Shown here: positions 8,778 through 17,224 of the stretch, piece after piece
Numbering within the stretch: the stretch's first letter is position 1
Layout: the number at the start of each line of letters is the position of its first letter
Assembly (NCBI RefSeq): GCF_001543245.1
Contig: NZ_CP014163.1
Span: forward strand, 744,001-808,000
Reading direction: 5' to 3'
DNA from: Aerococcus urinaehominis
GTDB taxonomy: Bacteria > Bacillota > Bacilli > Lactobacillales > Aerococcaceae
DNA: 64,000 nucleotides
The notes under the pieces: generated by a model
Told to the model about the DNA's origin: nothing
The model's input: the letters and a program-made list of their open reading frames with translations, nothing else
Database searches by the model: none
Translations under genes and position numbers: made by a program

Positions 8778-9509
8778 CTATTCATCAACGCCATAGCCAT
8801 AGCCGTAACCGTAGGCAGCATCCTTGCTATTTTCAATACCATTATAGACAACACCTAGGACATTCGCCTGAGCCTTTTCTAATAGTTGTTTGGCCTTGTG
8901 GAGATTGTCTACTTGCGCCACATTTTGACGCACAACCATGACCACCCCATCTACCATGTTAGCGATGATTTGGGCATCGGTAACAGCTAATACTGGTGGC
9001 GTATCAAAAATAATCAGATCAAAGATGGTTTTCAGTTCCTCGAATATATCCTTCATACGTTGAGAACTTAGCAACTCGGCCGGATTAGGTGGTTTGGGAC
9101 CTGCTGTTAGGACATAAACATTGGTCTCTGGTACATATTTGATGACATCCATAGGTTGCTTATCACGCTCGGTTAATAACGAAGTCAAGCCCTCTGTCGT
9201 ATGGATATCAAAGGTTTTCTGAACAGTTGGCTTACGCATATCGGCATCAACCAATAGAACCCGCATATCTTGGTCAGCCATAACAGCAGCTAGGTTAGCT
9301 GTTGTCATCGATTTACCCTCAAAGGGTCCTGAAGAAGTAACCATCATACTTTTTAGTTCACTATCAACCACTGAAAACTGGATATTAGTTCGCAAGGTCC
9401 GATACATTTCAGATACTGGGTTGTTAGGCTTAGTCACGGTAATTAAACTAGCACCTTTTTTTTGCTCTGCATTAAGGGCTTCAATTTTCTTTGCTTTACG
9501 ATTAAACAT
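8778..9509 (-). CDS. cpsD: Tyrosine-protein kinase of capsule/exopolysaccharide synthesis
   Basis: A 243-residue bacterial tyrosine kinase with Walker A GPFEGKSMTTAN near residue 65, Walker A' LLVDADMRKP near 90, and Walker B LIIFDTPPVL near 165. The C-terminus ends in an alternating Tyr-Gly cluster, the usual autophosphorylation tail. It acts at the membrane with the adjacent CpsC, controlling polysaccharide chain length and export. CpsC and CpsD are split proteins, as usual in Firmicutes. It follows cpsC by 12 bp in the order cpsB-cpsC-cpsD. Confidence 0.93.
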   Translation of the reverse strand: MFNRKAKKIEALNAEQKKGASLITVTKPNNPVSEMYRTLRTNIQFSVVDSELKSMMVTSSGPFEGKSMTTANLAAVMADQDMRVLLVDADMRKPTVQKTFDIHTTEGLTSLLTERDKQPMDVIKYVPETNVYVLTAGPKPPNPAELLSSQRMKDIFEELKTIFDLIIFDTPPVLAVTDAQIIANMVDGVVMVVRQNVAQVDNLHKAKQLLEKAQANVLGVVYNGIENSKDAAYGYGYGYGVDE

Positions 9510-9521
9510 GCCTACCTCCTA

Positions 9522-10268
9522 CTATACGCGACGCCGGGTATCCGCACTACGACGGTTGCTAGCGCGTCTAAAGCGTGATTCCTCAATCTCTTCAGTTGTT
9601 AACTCAGGAATTTCACCAATGACAGCCCAGCCTAGGTCTTCAATTTGTTGTTTTGAAGTCACTGACCGGTCAAACATAGCTTTGACTAGGTACCAAACAA
9701 CACCGATACCTAAACCTGCTACTAAACCTAATAAAAGATTTAACGGGATATTAGGAGCAACTGGTGTTTCATTAGGTTGCGCAATGGTTACAATTGAGAC
9801 GTTTTCAATATTAAGGATATTCTCAATCTCATCGGAGAATTTCTCTGCTGCCGTATTGGCGATATCAGCTGATAAAAATGGAGACCCTGATCTTACTCTG
9901 ATGGAGAACATCAATGAATTATTTTCGGTTGATACACTAATTAAATTAGCTAATTCTGCCGGTGACATATCAATACCCAACTCATCAATAACTGGCTGTA
10001 AAACAACCGGCTTGCGGATAACTGACTCGTAAGTATTCAGCAATGTTAGGTTGGTCTGCAAGGTCCCTTGGTCAATTTGACCAGTTTGCTGGGTCTGTTG
10101 ACTATTAACAACTAGGTCAGCAGTCGATTCATATTTAGGACTTTGGACAACAAAGGTAATCACTGAAGCAATTGCTAAACCTACAATACCGAATACAATG
10201 ATACGTCCGATTTTATCTTTTAAAATATTAAATATTTCAACTAATGAAATTTCTTGATTATCTTCCAT
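9522..10268 (-). CDS. cpsC: Wzz-type polysaccharide chain-length regulator and kinase adaptor
   Basis: A 248-residue protein with two membrane helices (about 18-40 and 175-197) bracketing an extracellular region, the Wzz topology. The cytoplasmic C-terminus is short and Arg-rich. The family activates the CpsD kinase and helps set polymer length. It sits between cpsB and cpsD, all on the minus strand. The start is preceded by AGGAGG. Confidence 0.9.
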   Translation of the reverse strand: MEDNQEISLVEIFNILKDKIGRIIVFGIVGLAIASVITFVVQSPKYESTADLVVNSQQTQQTGQIDQGTLQTNLTLLNTYESVIRKPVVLQPVIDELGIDMSPAELANLISVSTENNSLMFSIRVRSGSPFLSADIANTAAEKFSDEIENILNIENVSIVTIAQPNETPVAPNIPLNLLLGLVAGLGIGVVWYLVKAMFDRSVTSKQQIEDLGWAVIGEIPELTTEEIEESRFRRASNRRSADTRRRV

Positions 10269-10337
10269 ACTTCCTCCTAGATTTTAATTATTATCATTCT
10301 ACCACAAGAAATAGCACTTTAGCTTGCTAATTTACAA

Positions 10338-11108
10338 CTAAAATAAACCAAAAAACTTTTTCTTGGTTTTGGCTTGTAAGAAATCTGTCATCAAGGGATC
10401 CCCATTAATCAAAGCCTTGGCATTCTGTTGCATATCAAATACACTGGTCTCTAAGTAGGATTTCTCCATTTTGGCGAAGGCCTTCACCATGTGGTAGGCA
10501 CGTGGTCCACTGGGACGATGAGCATCTGATGCCATGATATGTACCAACCCCCGTTTTAACATTTCTTCTGCCGCCGCCTCCACTTCTTTACCAAATTCAC
10601 CGGTATAAGATGCAGCTGTTAGCTGGGCATAGCAGCCCTGGTCGATAAAGGCTTGTAACTTATCAATATCTGCCATCAATTCCCGGTTACGTTCAGGATG
10701 GACAATCACGGGTTGAATTCCTGCCGATAAGAGGTCGAAGATAACCTGGCGAGAAAAGAGTGGCACATTTTGGCTAGGAAACTCTAATAATAAGTAGCGC
10801 TGGTTAAGATCAGCAAAAAGGACCTCACCCTTTTCAATATTAGCCATTAAATCCCCATGGATACGGACCTCTTGGCCAGCAAAAACATTTAGTTTAATGC
10901 CGCGGCGGTCAAGTTCTTCTTGGAAGTTAGCTGCCGCTTGGGTAATTATCTTACTATCATTATCATATTTATTATTCTTATAATGAGGCGTTGCCAGAAT
11001 GTGGCTGATACCCTCGGCGACTGCTAGATTAGCCATCTCCAAGGCCATCGGCAAATCCTTGGCCCCATCGTCAATCCCAGGCAAAATATGACAGTGTATA
11101 TCAATCAT
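10338..11108 (-). CDS. cpsB: PHP-family protein-tyrosine phosphatase of the capsule operon
   Basis: A 256-residue manganese-dependent phosphatase of the PHP family. Metal ligands are visible as DIHCHILPGIDDGA at the N-terminus, ATPHYKN near residue 60, HPERN near 137 and MASDAHRP near 193. CpsB/YwqE enzymes dephosphorylate the tyrosine tail of the CpsD kinase. First gene of the cpsBCD unit, with a strong promoter 30-60 bp upstream. Confidence 0.93.
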   Translation of the reverse strand: MIDIHCHILPGIDDGAKDLPMALEMANLAVAEGISHILATPHYKNNKYDNDSKIITQAAANFQEELDRRGIKLNVFAGQEVRIHGDLMANIEKGEVLFADLNQRYLLLEFPSQNVPLFSRQVIFDLLSAGIQPVIVHPERNRELMADIDKLQAFIDQGCYAQLTAASYTGEFGKEVEAAAEEMLKRGLVHIMASDAHRPSGPRAYHMVKAFAKMEKSYLETSVFDMQQNAKALINGDPLMTDFLQAKTKKKFFGLF

Positions 11109-11140
11109 GGTCTGATTCCTTTCTCTATTTTTACCAGTCT

Positions 11141-11169
11141 ATCATATAATAAAGGATATTTTTAGACAA
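11141..11169 (-). promoter_or_regulatory. Sigma-A promoter of cpsBCD
   Basis: On the minus strand TTGTCT (11169-11164) and TATGAT (11146-11141) are separated by exactly 17 bp, just upstream of the cpsB start at 11108. Confidence 0.7.
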
Positions 11170-11194
11170 CAAGTAAAGTCACTCGTAGCCTTAA

Positions 11195-11229
11195 AAATAG
11201 AAAAAGGCTGGACCGCTGTCACACCCTTT
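11195..11229 (-). repeat. Remnant of the hairpin element fused to a terminator stem
   Basis: On the minus strand a GGGTGTGA end is followed by CAGCGGTCCAGCC and a T-run. It has the left end of the 115-bp family but not its body. It lies downstream of the 98-residue gene, consistent with the 3'-UTR location of other copies. Confidence 0.5.
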
Positions 11230-11303
11230 TTCAAACATACTAAACTATTCTAATGAGTTGCTTTTGTCTACTTAAGACGGACTTACTTGGTAAGCTAGCT
11301 GCT

Positions 11304-11600
11304 TTATAGGTCTTTGTTATTGAGTGGTAGTACCGCTTCGTAACGGTCAGACCCTTCTTTTAATCTGAGTGGATAATTGGTGCGATATTTAGCGCCTTGT
11401 GGTGTTTGCTCTAAGTACATCACAAAATCACGCCCTTCATCAAAAGGATAAATGGTAAGTAACTTAGTAAAGACATTATCCTGGTCGATGATAACGTTAC
11501 GGATCAGATAATCTTCAGCAAAGCTATCATCAAATTGGAAGTATTGGCCAGGCTGGACTTCATATTCATATTCTAAAATATCTAGGGTTTCAAACATCAT
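11304..11600 (-). CDS. Small hypothetical protein, 98 aa
   Basis: Not recognised. A soluble, acidic 98-residue protein rich in Tyr, Phe and Asp, with no signal peptide or membrane segment. AAGGAGG lies upstream; the spacing suits the second ATG (11597) slightly better than the first. Predicted strand-rich segments such as YEYEVQPGQYFQFDD suggest a small beta-sheet protein. It is a single gene between the cps operon and the oxidoreductase cluster, with a hairpin-element remnant downstream. Confidence 0.7.
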   Translation of the reverse strand: MMFETLDILEYEYEVQPGQYFQFDDSFAEDYLIRNVIIDQDNVFTKLLTIYPFDEGRDFVMYLEQTPQGAKYRTNYPLRLKEGSDRYEAVLPLNNKDL

Positions 11601-11669
11601 ACTGCCTCCTTGTTTTTATTCATCCTAATTGTAACATTTTTCACAATATTCCCCTAGTCATTTTTTAAC

Positions 11670-11697
11670 AAAAAAATGGGGGGGCAACCCCCCCATC
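11670..11697 (-). terminator. Intrinsic terminator of the oxidoreductase operon
   Basis: A 9-bp stem ATGGGGGGG / CCCCCCCAT with CAA loop (11676-11696), followed on the minus strand by a T-run. It lies 15 bp after the stop of the 361-residue oxidoreductase. Confidence 0.85.
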
Positions 11698-11711
11698 CCA
11701 AACTTTATCCG

Positions 11712-12797
11712 TTAGTTGTTATCAGTTTTAATCCGAATGGCATCACGCTCAGCAATTAAACATAGTTCTTGGGCCTTGAAAATATGTTCTTGCGTCATGG
11801 CCTCTTCTGTACCATTAATACAATCAAGAATCATTTGGCCAAAGAATGGAAAACCAATTTCGCCAGTTACTTGCATATGCTCAACACCATCTTTAGTTAC
11901 CAGATAGACATGGTCAAACGTATCTTCCCGGCCCACGTCTAAATACTTACGTAGCTCGATGGTTCCCTCAGTACCAGTAATAAAGGTCCGGCCATCACCC
12001 CAGGTTGGTAAGCCGTCTGGGGTAAACCAGTCGACCTTGAAGAAGAAGTTAGCACCATTTTCACCAATTAAGCTAGCATCACCGTAGTCCTCAAGCTCAG
12101 GCGTATCTGGGTTATTGTAGTTAGCTACTTTGGCAGAAACAACTTCTGCATCAGTATTACCTGTGTAGTATAGGAATTGTTCAATTTGGTGGGAGCCAAT
12201 ATCAGCTAAAATACCACCATACTCTTCATAATTAAAGAACCAATCTGGACGTTTTTCCTTATCTAGACGGTGAGGACCAAATCCGGTTACTTGGATAACA
12301 CGACCAATTTTGCCCTCTTCAATTAATTGACCGGCTAGTACTGCTGCTTCAACGTGCAAGCGTTCTGAGAAGTATACAAAATAACGTTTACCGGTTTCTG
12401 CTTGGACTTTGCGGGTTTCTTCGAGTTGGTCTAGGGTCGTAAAACCTGTTTTATCCGTGAAGTAGTGCTTGCCTGCCTTCATCACCCGGTTACCTAAAGC
12501 CGAGCGTTTATTTGGTACAGCCGCTGCCGCTACTAATTGGATTTCTGGATCCTCTAAAATTTGCTCCAACGAATCCGCTACTGGCGTATCGGGAAATTGC
12601 TCTAAGTAATTAGCTACTTTTTCTGGATCGGGATCATAAACATATTTAATTGTCGCACCAGCTTCAATCAAGCCGTTGGTCATTCCATTAATATGACCAT
12701 GGTCAAGGGCCGTTACCCCTACCTGAAATTCACCTGGTTCTACCACATGGTTAATTTTACCCTGTGGTGCATAGTTCATACCATCTTTAGCACCCAT
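11712..12797 (-). CDS. Gfo/Idh/MocA-family oxidoreductase (1 of 3)
   Basis: A 361-residue NAD(P)-dependent sugar oxidoreductase. An atypical N-terminal extension of about 25 residues precedes the Rossmann strand (FQVGVTALDHGHINGM). The usual Glu-Lys-Pro motif is replaced by YFTDKTGFTTLD, so the active site differs from its two neighbours. A later Gly/His segment, GGILADIGSHQIEQFL, holds the expected catalytic histidine. AAGGAGG precedes the start. It is last in the cluster and separated from the isomerase by a hairpin at 12841-12874. The substrate is not known. Confidence 0.82.
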   Translation of the reverse strand: MGAKDGMNYAPQGKINHVVEPGEFQVGVTALDHGHINGMTNGLIEAGATIKYVYDPDPEKVANYLEQFPDTPVADSLEQILEDPEIQLVAAAAVPNKRSALGNRVMKAGKHYFTDKTGFTTLDQLEETRKVQAETGKRYFVYFSERLHVEAAVLAGQLIEEGKIGRVIQVTGFGPHRLDKEKRPDWFFNYEEYGGILADIGSHQIEQFLYYTGNTDAEVVSAKVANYNNPDTPELEDYGDASLIGENGANFFFKVDWFTPDGLPTWGDGRTFITGTEGTIELRKYLDVGREDTFDHVYLVTKDGVEHMQVTGEIGFPFFGQMILDCINGTEEAMTQEHIFKAQELCLIAERDAIRIKTDNN

Positions 12798-12840
12798 CGT
12801 ATTCCTCCTTATAATCTAGTGATAATTCTTGGCAAATTAT

Positions 12841-12874
12841 AGAAGAAACTGGTCATTGCTGGCCAGTTTCTTCT
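12841..12874. other. Intercistronic hairpin between isomerase and oxidoreductase
   Basis: A perfect 12-bp stem AGAAGAAACTGG / CCAGTTTCTTCT with a 10-base loop. On the minus strand no good T-tract follows, so it may be a partial terminator or an mRNA-processing or stability element. Confidence 0.5.
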
Positions 12875-12879
12875 TATTT

Positions 12880-13743
12880 TTAGAATAAATCGGCAAAACC
12901 GTAATCGATTAGGGCCTGACGAGAGTCAGCTAAGCAATCGAATGGGTCGCGTCCGTATAACATATCTTGTTCAACTAATAGGTATTCAATTCCTAAATCT
13001 AAAGCTTTATTAACAATAGCTTGATAGTCCATTGAACCAGCACCAATTTCAGCAAACTCTACAATATTAGTGAAGGCTGTATAGAAGCTAGCCACATCTC
13101 CTTCTTCAAGGGCAGAGAAAGCTTCATCTGGAATTGCACCAATCCGATAATCTTTAATATGAACTAAACCAGCACGATCCTTGTATTGCTCTAAGATAGC
13201 AATTGGATCAGCACCACCACGTTGTACCCAGTGTAAGTCTAATTCAAAGTCCAAGGCCGGACATTCACGAGCAATAATATCAATTAAAAACTCATCTTCA
13301 TATTTGCGGAACTCAACATGGTGATTATGGTAATAGAGTTGAATACCTTCTTCTTTAAGTTTTTCACCAAATTCGTTGGCTTGACGACAGAATGCCAAGG
13401 CTGTTTCCTTATTTTTCATATTAGCAAAAGGTAACATGCCAATACGAAGTTTTGTTACGCCTAGGGTCTTACAGTCTTGAACAATTTTATCGAATTTAGT
13501 ATCCAAAGCATCATTACCGCCTGGTGTACCTTCATCAATTACGTTACAAGAAAGCGAAGCAATTTCCATGCCTAACTCATCTTGCGCACGTTTTAATTCA
13601 GCAACATTTTCTTCAGTCATAGGAATTTGAGAAATTTCAACGGCATTATAGCCAATTTCACTGACTTTCTTTAAGGTTTCAAATGCACCTAATTCCTCAA
13701 ACTTTTCCTTTAACATCATTGCTTGTACGCCAATTTTACTCAT
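12880..13743 (-). CDS. Sugar phosphate isomerase/epimerase family TIM-barrel protein
   Basis: A 287-residue xylose-isomerase-like TIM barrel (IolE/IolI/YcjR type). Metal-binding pieces are visible: VEISQIP near residue 38, LYYHNHHVEF near 145, FELDLHWVQRGGADP near 170 and VHIKDYR near 195. Such enzymes isomerise, epimerise or dehydrate keto-sugars. It overlaps the upstream oxidoreductase by 8 bp, so the two are coupled. Ribosome site AGGAGG. Together with three Gfo/Idh/MocA proteins it resembles pathways that oxidise, epimerise and reduce a sugar ring. Confidence 0.85.
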   Translation of the reverse strand: MSKIGVQAMMLKEKFEELGAFETLKKVSEIGYNAVEISQIPMTEENVAELKRAQDELGMEIASLSCNVIDEGTPGGNDALDTKFDKIVQDCKTLGVTKLRIGMLPFANMKNKETALAFCRQANEFGEKLKEEGIQLYYHNHHVEFRKYEDEFLIDIIARECPALDFELDLHWVQRGGADPIAILEQYKDRAGLVHIKDYRIGAIPDEAFSALEEGDVASFYTAFTNIVEFAEIGAGSMDYQAIVNKALDLGIEYLLVEQDMLYGRDPFDCLADSRQALIDYGFADLF

Positions 13744-14743
13744 GAATAAATTCCTCCTTATTCACAATTCGATTTTCTGCTGATGATAATTTCATCGCAT
13801 CAATCATTTCCATAGTAATAAGAGCACTCTCTAAGCCACAGTAGTCGTCGGTATTATCATTAATAGCCCGATAAAAACTGTCAAAATAGTTACGGTGGCT
13901 AGGTCCATAGTAAATCTTAGTTCCTGGCACCCGTTCATTTTCAGCCAGACAGTTAATATCCTTGTCGAATAACTTATCTTCTTTGATTGTATAGCGGCCG
14001 TTGCTAGTCATGACTTGGAGCTCAATTGAGTCATTACCGTAGTAGGCATTAGTGCCCATAAAGAATCCATGGCTACCATCAGTAAACTCAAAATTAGCTG
14101 TTGCCGTATCTTCTACTTCAATATCGTAATCTAACAAATTACCAACTAGCGCCTTACAGGCTGACCAATCATTACCGGTTACATAATGCATGAGATCTAA
14201 GGTATGAATAGCCTGGTTAATAATGGTACCAGACCCCGCTTCGTCCCACTTACCACGCCAAGGCTTTTGAGAGTAGTAAGATTCTGGTCTAAACCAAGGT
14301 ACCAAGCCCTTAACTGCCAGAATTTCCCCACCCTCTGCTTGGAGAAGACGCTTCATTTCCTGAACAGTTTCATTCAAGCGGTTTTGGAAACACACAGCAA
14401 CCTTGGTGCCATTAGCTAAGGCCTGGTGGTCCAATAGTAACTGTCGTGAACGCTCAGCGTTAATAGATACTGGCTTTTCAAGTAGTACATGAACGCCTGC
14501 GCGCGCAATCGTCATCGTTGCCTCATCATGGAGATAGTGGGGTAAGCAAACATGAACGACATCCAAATCTTCCTGGGCTAACATCTCTGTCAAATCTGTA
14601 TAGAAAGGAAAATCTGAATAGTCCTTAGCCCGGGTGGGGTCATTATCACAAACCGCCACTAAATCGGCATAAGGGGATTCAAGAATCCCCTTAGCATGGA
14701 CGATGGCTACAGTTCCCAAGCCAACAATGCCAACTTTTAGCAT
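13736..14743 (-). CDS. Gfo/Idh/MocA-family oxidoreductase (2 of 3)
   Basis: A 335-residue protein with Rossmann motif VGIVGLGTVAIVHA at the start and LLEKPVSIN near residue 95, the substrate/cofactor Glu-Lys-Pro motif. SGTIINQAIHTLDLMHY near 180 holds the catalytic His. A TTG-initiated extension to 14761 is rejected because GAAAGGA falls inside it, 9 bp before the ATG at 14743. It overlaps the isomerase gene downstream and lies 18 bp after oxidoreductase 3. Confidence 0.85.
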   Translation of the reverse strand: MLKVGIVGLGTVAIVHAKGILESPYADLVAVCDNDPTRAKDYSDFPFYTDLTEMLAQEDLDVVHVCLPHYLHDEATMTIARAGVHVLLEKPVSINAERSRQLLLDHQALANGTKVAVCFQNRLNETVQEMKRLLQAEGGEILAVKGLVPWFRPESYYSQKPWRGKWDEAGSGTIINQAIHTLDLMHYVTGNDWSACKALVGNLLDYDIEVEDTATANFEFTDGSHGFFMGTNAYYGNDSIELQVMTSNGRYTIKEDKLFDKDINCLAENERVPGTKIYYGPSHRNYFDSFYRAINDNTDDYCGLESALITMEMIDAMKLSSAENRIVNKEEFIHE

Positions 14744-14761
14744 GTTAATACGTCCTTTCAA

Positions 14762-15934
14762 TTAATCACGTGTTGGGAACTTACCTTCTTCTTCAATATG
14801 TTGGTTTAACATTTCTAAGAACTTATCATCATCAAAGTCTTTAATAGAAATCTTTTCGCCAGTCCAGCCAGACATTTGAATGGCATTGGCTAGACGTACG
14901 CCGTTAATACCTTCAGCACCTGGTGCGATTAAGTCTTCGCCATTTAAAATATGTTGGGCAAAGTTTTCGATAACGCCAGAGTGTTGAGCACCCCAAACGT
15001 TTTCTTCTTCAATCGTTTGTACTTCTTCGAATAGGTCGCCAAAAACATTTTCAGCAGCCATCATGCGTTTAACCTTATCAGCATCGAAGCCAGCATCGAT
15101 ATCTTGTTCAGTTTCTTTTAGACGATAAACAGTTGCTTTTTGTGAATCATCAACAACGATTTTACCTTTATCGCAATAGATTTCAAGACGGTCTGAACCA
15201 ACAATTTCATTAGTTGATGTAACAAAGACACCAGTCGCACCGTTAGGATACTTCAGCATGGCATGAACTTGGTCTTCTACGACAATGTCACGTTGGTAAC
15301 CTTCATCAACCATGGCATACACTGATTCAGGTACACCTGCAATCCATTGGAAGAGGTCTAATTGGTGAGGTGCTTGGTTAACTAGGACACCGCCACCTTC
15401 ACCGCCCCAAGTAGCACGCCATTCACTTTGGTTATAGTAAGCTTGTGGCCGCCACCAAGTGGTGATAATCCAGTTAGTACGGCGGATTGCACCTAAATCA
15501 CCGCTGTCCATAATGGCTTTAATTTTTTGATAAAGTGGATTATTACGTTGGTTAAACATAATCGCATAAGTTGCTTTAGCATCTTTAGCATATTCATTTA
15601 ATTCTTGAACTTGCTTAGTATAAACACCAGCAGGTTTTTCATTCAAAACATGGATATCTTTGCTTAAAGCATAGATTGCCATTTCTGGGTGAAGATAGTG
15701 AGGTACCGCGGTAATAACCGCATCTACTTCGCCAGAATCTACTAAATCTTTGTAATCTTCATAAGCATTTACTTCTGGGAAAAGTTCCTTGCAACGATCA
15801 ATTGCAGCTGGATCAATATCACAAACACCTGTTAGTTCAACTGAAGGTACCAAACCACCGTCAATAAAACGACCATAAGCCGAACCTTGGGTACCATAGC
15901 CGATAATACCTAAACGTAATTTTTTCTCTGCCAT
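14762..15934 (-). CDS. Gfo/Idh/MocA-family oxidoreductase (3 of 3)
   Basis: A 390-residue oxidoreductase with LGIIGYGTQGSAYGRF (Rossmann), LNEKPAGVY near residue 97 and GGVLVNQAPHQLDLFQW near 183. Length and motifs fit a sugar or inositol dehydrogenase. It is the first enzyme gene after the AraC regulator (15 bp spacing) and shares its strand, suggesting one transcript: regulator, oxidoreductase 3, oxidoreductase 2, isomerase, oxidoreductase 1. Confidence 0.85.
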   Translation of the reverse strand: MAEKKLRLGIIGYGTQGSAYGRFIDGGLVPSVELTGVCDIDPAAIDRCKELFPEVNAYEDYKDLVDSGEVDAVITAVPHYLHPEMAIYALSKDIHVLNEKPAGVYTKQVQELNEYAKDAKATYAIMFNQRNNPLYQKIKAIMDSGDLGAIRRTNWIITTWWRPQAYYNQSEWRATWGGEGGGVLVNQAPHQLDLFQWIAGVPESVYAMVDEGYQRDIVVEDQVHAMLKYPNGATGVFVTSTNEIVGSDRLEIYCDKGKIVVDDSQKATVYRLKETEQDIDAGFDADKVKRMMAAENVFGDLFEEVQTIEEENVWGAQHSGVIENFAQHILNGEDLIAPGAEGINGVRLANAIQMSGWTGEKISIKDFDDDKFLEMLNQHIEEEGKFPTRD

Positions 15935-15949
15935 AACAATTCTCCTTTA

Positions 15950-16822
15950 TTATGCTTTTACCTTACCATCACTATATGTATCAAATGCCTCAGCGTAGCT
16001 TAGATTGCGAAACTGCTTAGGAGTCATCTGCATTTTTTGTTTGAAGAAACGAGAAAAGTGCGCTGGACTCTCAAAACCACACTGCTTGGCTATATCCTGT
16101 ATCGGTAATTCACGGTTCATAAACAACTGGAAACGTGCCTGCGTCAAACGATAAGACATCAAAAATGACATCACGGTTGTCCCCGTCACCTCCTTAAAGA
16201 GATGAGGTAAATAGGAGCGGGAAATGTTTACCCCACGGGCAATATCATCTAAAGTCAAGCTCTCCTGATAATGCCTGGTAATAAAACGAGTTACATCTTC
16301 TACCTTGCGGATTCTATCATCACTAGTTTCTCGTCCAATCAGACTCTCATCAGCTGCTAAGTCAATCTCTAAAAGTAGACTAACTAACTTAACCTGGATA
16401 AGTTGCCGATGTTGGTTACTGTCCTTACGGTCAACTAGCTGGACTAATTCACTAATGGTTTGTCCAATCCGACCAGCTGCAGCCTGGTCAGAAATCCGGT
16501 AAAGATAACCGGTGGAATTGGTAAACAAACCCAGCAGGTCTTCCGCACCTAAACTAGCTAAGACTGGTGCGATAAATCCGCTGTCGAAGTGAATCATAGA
16601 ACGCCGGTATTGTTTTGAGTCTGGTGAAACAAAAGCCTTGTGAAGTCGCATCCCGTCAATAAGTAGGATATCTCCAGCTTGCAGGTCATAAAAGTGGTCT
16701 CCCACTTGATAGTAAACATTACCTGCAACCAGTTGATAAATCTCAAGCTGACTGTGGCTGTGGAAATCTAACTGGTCAATACCACCATCTAGATCGTAAC
16801 CACCATAAACGCCGTTTTCCAT
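15950..16822 (-). CDS. AraC-family transcriptional regulator with N-terminal cupin domain
   Basis: A 290-residue regulator. Residues 15-85 form a cupin sugar-sensing domain (HSHSQLEIYQLVAG, then GDILLIDG). Residues 185-280 form the double helix-turn-helix domain (LTLDDIARGVNISRSYLPHL and IQDIAKQCGFESPAHFSRF). It directly precedes the oxidoreductase cluster on the same strand and probably activates it, and perhaps the GPH transporter genes, in response to the transported sugar. Confidence 0.9.
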   Translation of the reverse strand: MENGVYGGYDLDGGIDQLDFHSHSQLEIYQLVAGNVYYQVGDHFYDLQAGDILLIDGMRLHKAFVSPDSKQYRRSMIHFDSGFIAPVLASLGAEDLLGLFTNSTGYLYRISDQAAAGRIGQTISELVQLVDRKDSNQHRQLIQVKLVSLLLEIDLAADESLIGRETSDDRIRKVEDVTRFITRHYQESLTLDDIARGVNISRSYLPHLFKEVTGTTVMSFLMSYRLTQARFQLFMNRELPIQDIAKQCGFESPAHFSRFFKQKMQMTPKQFRNLSYAEAFDTYSDGKVKA

Positions 16823-17224
16823 ATTTTCACCTACCGATTACAAGTTTATTATACTAAAGAAAACGCTTTAATTCATTAACTAAATGTGTTTAAAAACAAA
16901 TATAAATTGACTGAACGTGCTATTTAGCGTTGAACCATTAATTACCGAAGCTGATGAAAGGGGTTAAGACCCAGCTATAACTGATATTTTTTAAAAAATT
17001 ATCACTTAATCTAGCTAGCAAGTTTTCTAAACTAAAACGGTTGCTTGCTAATTATTTTAGCAAGTTTTGTTATTATAAGCAAAATCAAGTATCACTCCTG
17101 GGCAAAAAACTATAAAAAAGAGACTGATCACCCTAGTCACAGTCTCCTTTCCCCATATTAATTTTTTTACTAACAGCCTAGTCTGGCAAATTTTAAGCAA
17201 GAGAAGTTGCCCCTTATCCCGCTC
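16823..17224. other. 400-bp AT-rich intergenic region, no gene seen
   Basis: Between the AraC gene and degV. It should contain the promoter of the regulator/oxidoreductase unit. A GAAAACGCTTT core at about 16859-16869 loosely resembles a cre half-site but misses consensus at two or more positions. GCAAGTTTT occurs twice (about 17018 and 17070), with a related GCTTGCTAA between. No ORF with a ribosome site was found. Confidence 0.5.
17114..17147 (-). terminator. Intrinsic terminator downstream of degV
   Basis: GAGACTG / CAGTCTC arms around a 13-base loop, followed on the minus strand by TTTTTT. It lies about 80 bp after the degV stop. Confidence 0.7.

Noticed and set aside
17000-17110. Small gene in the 16.8-17.2 kb gap
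   Set aside because: Short frames exist but none has a ribosome site or protein-like composition.
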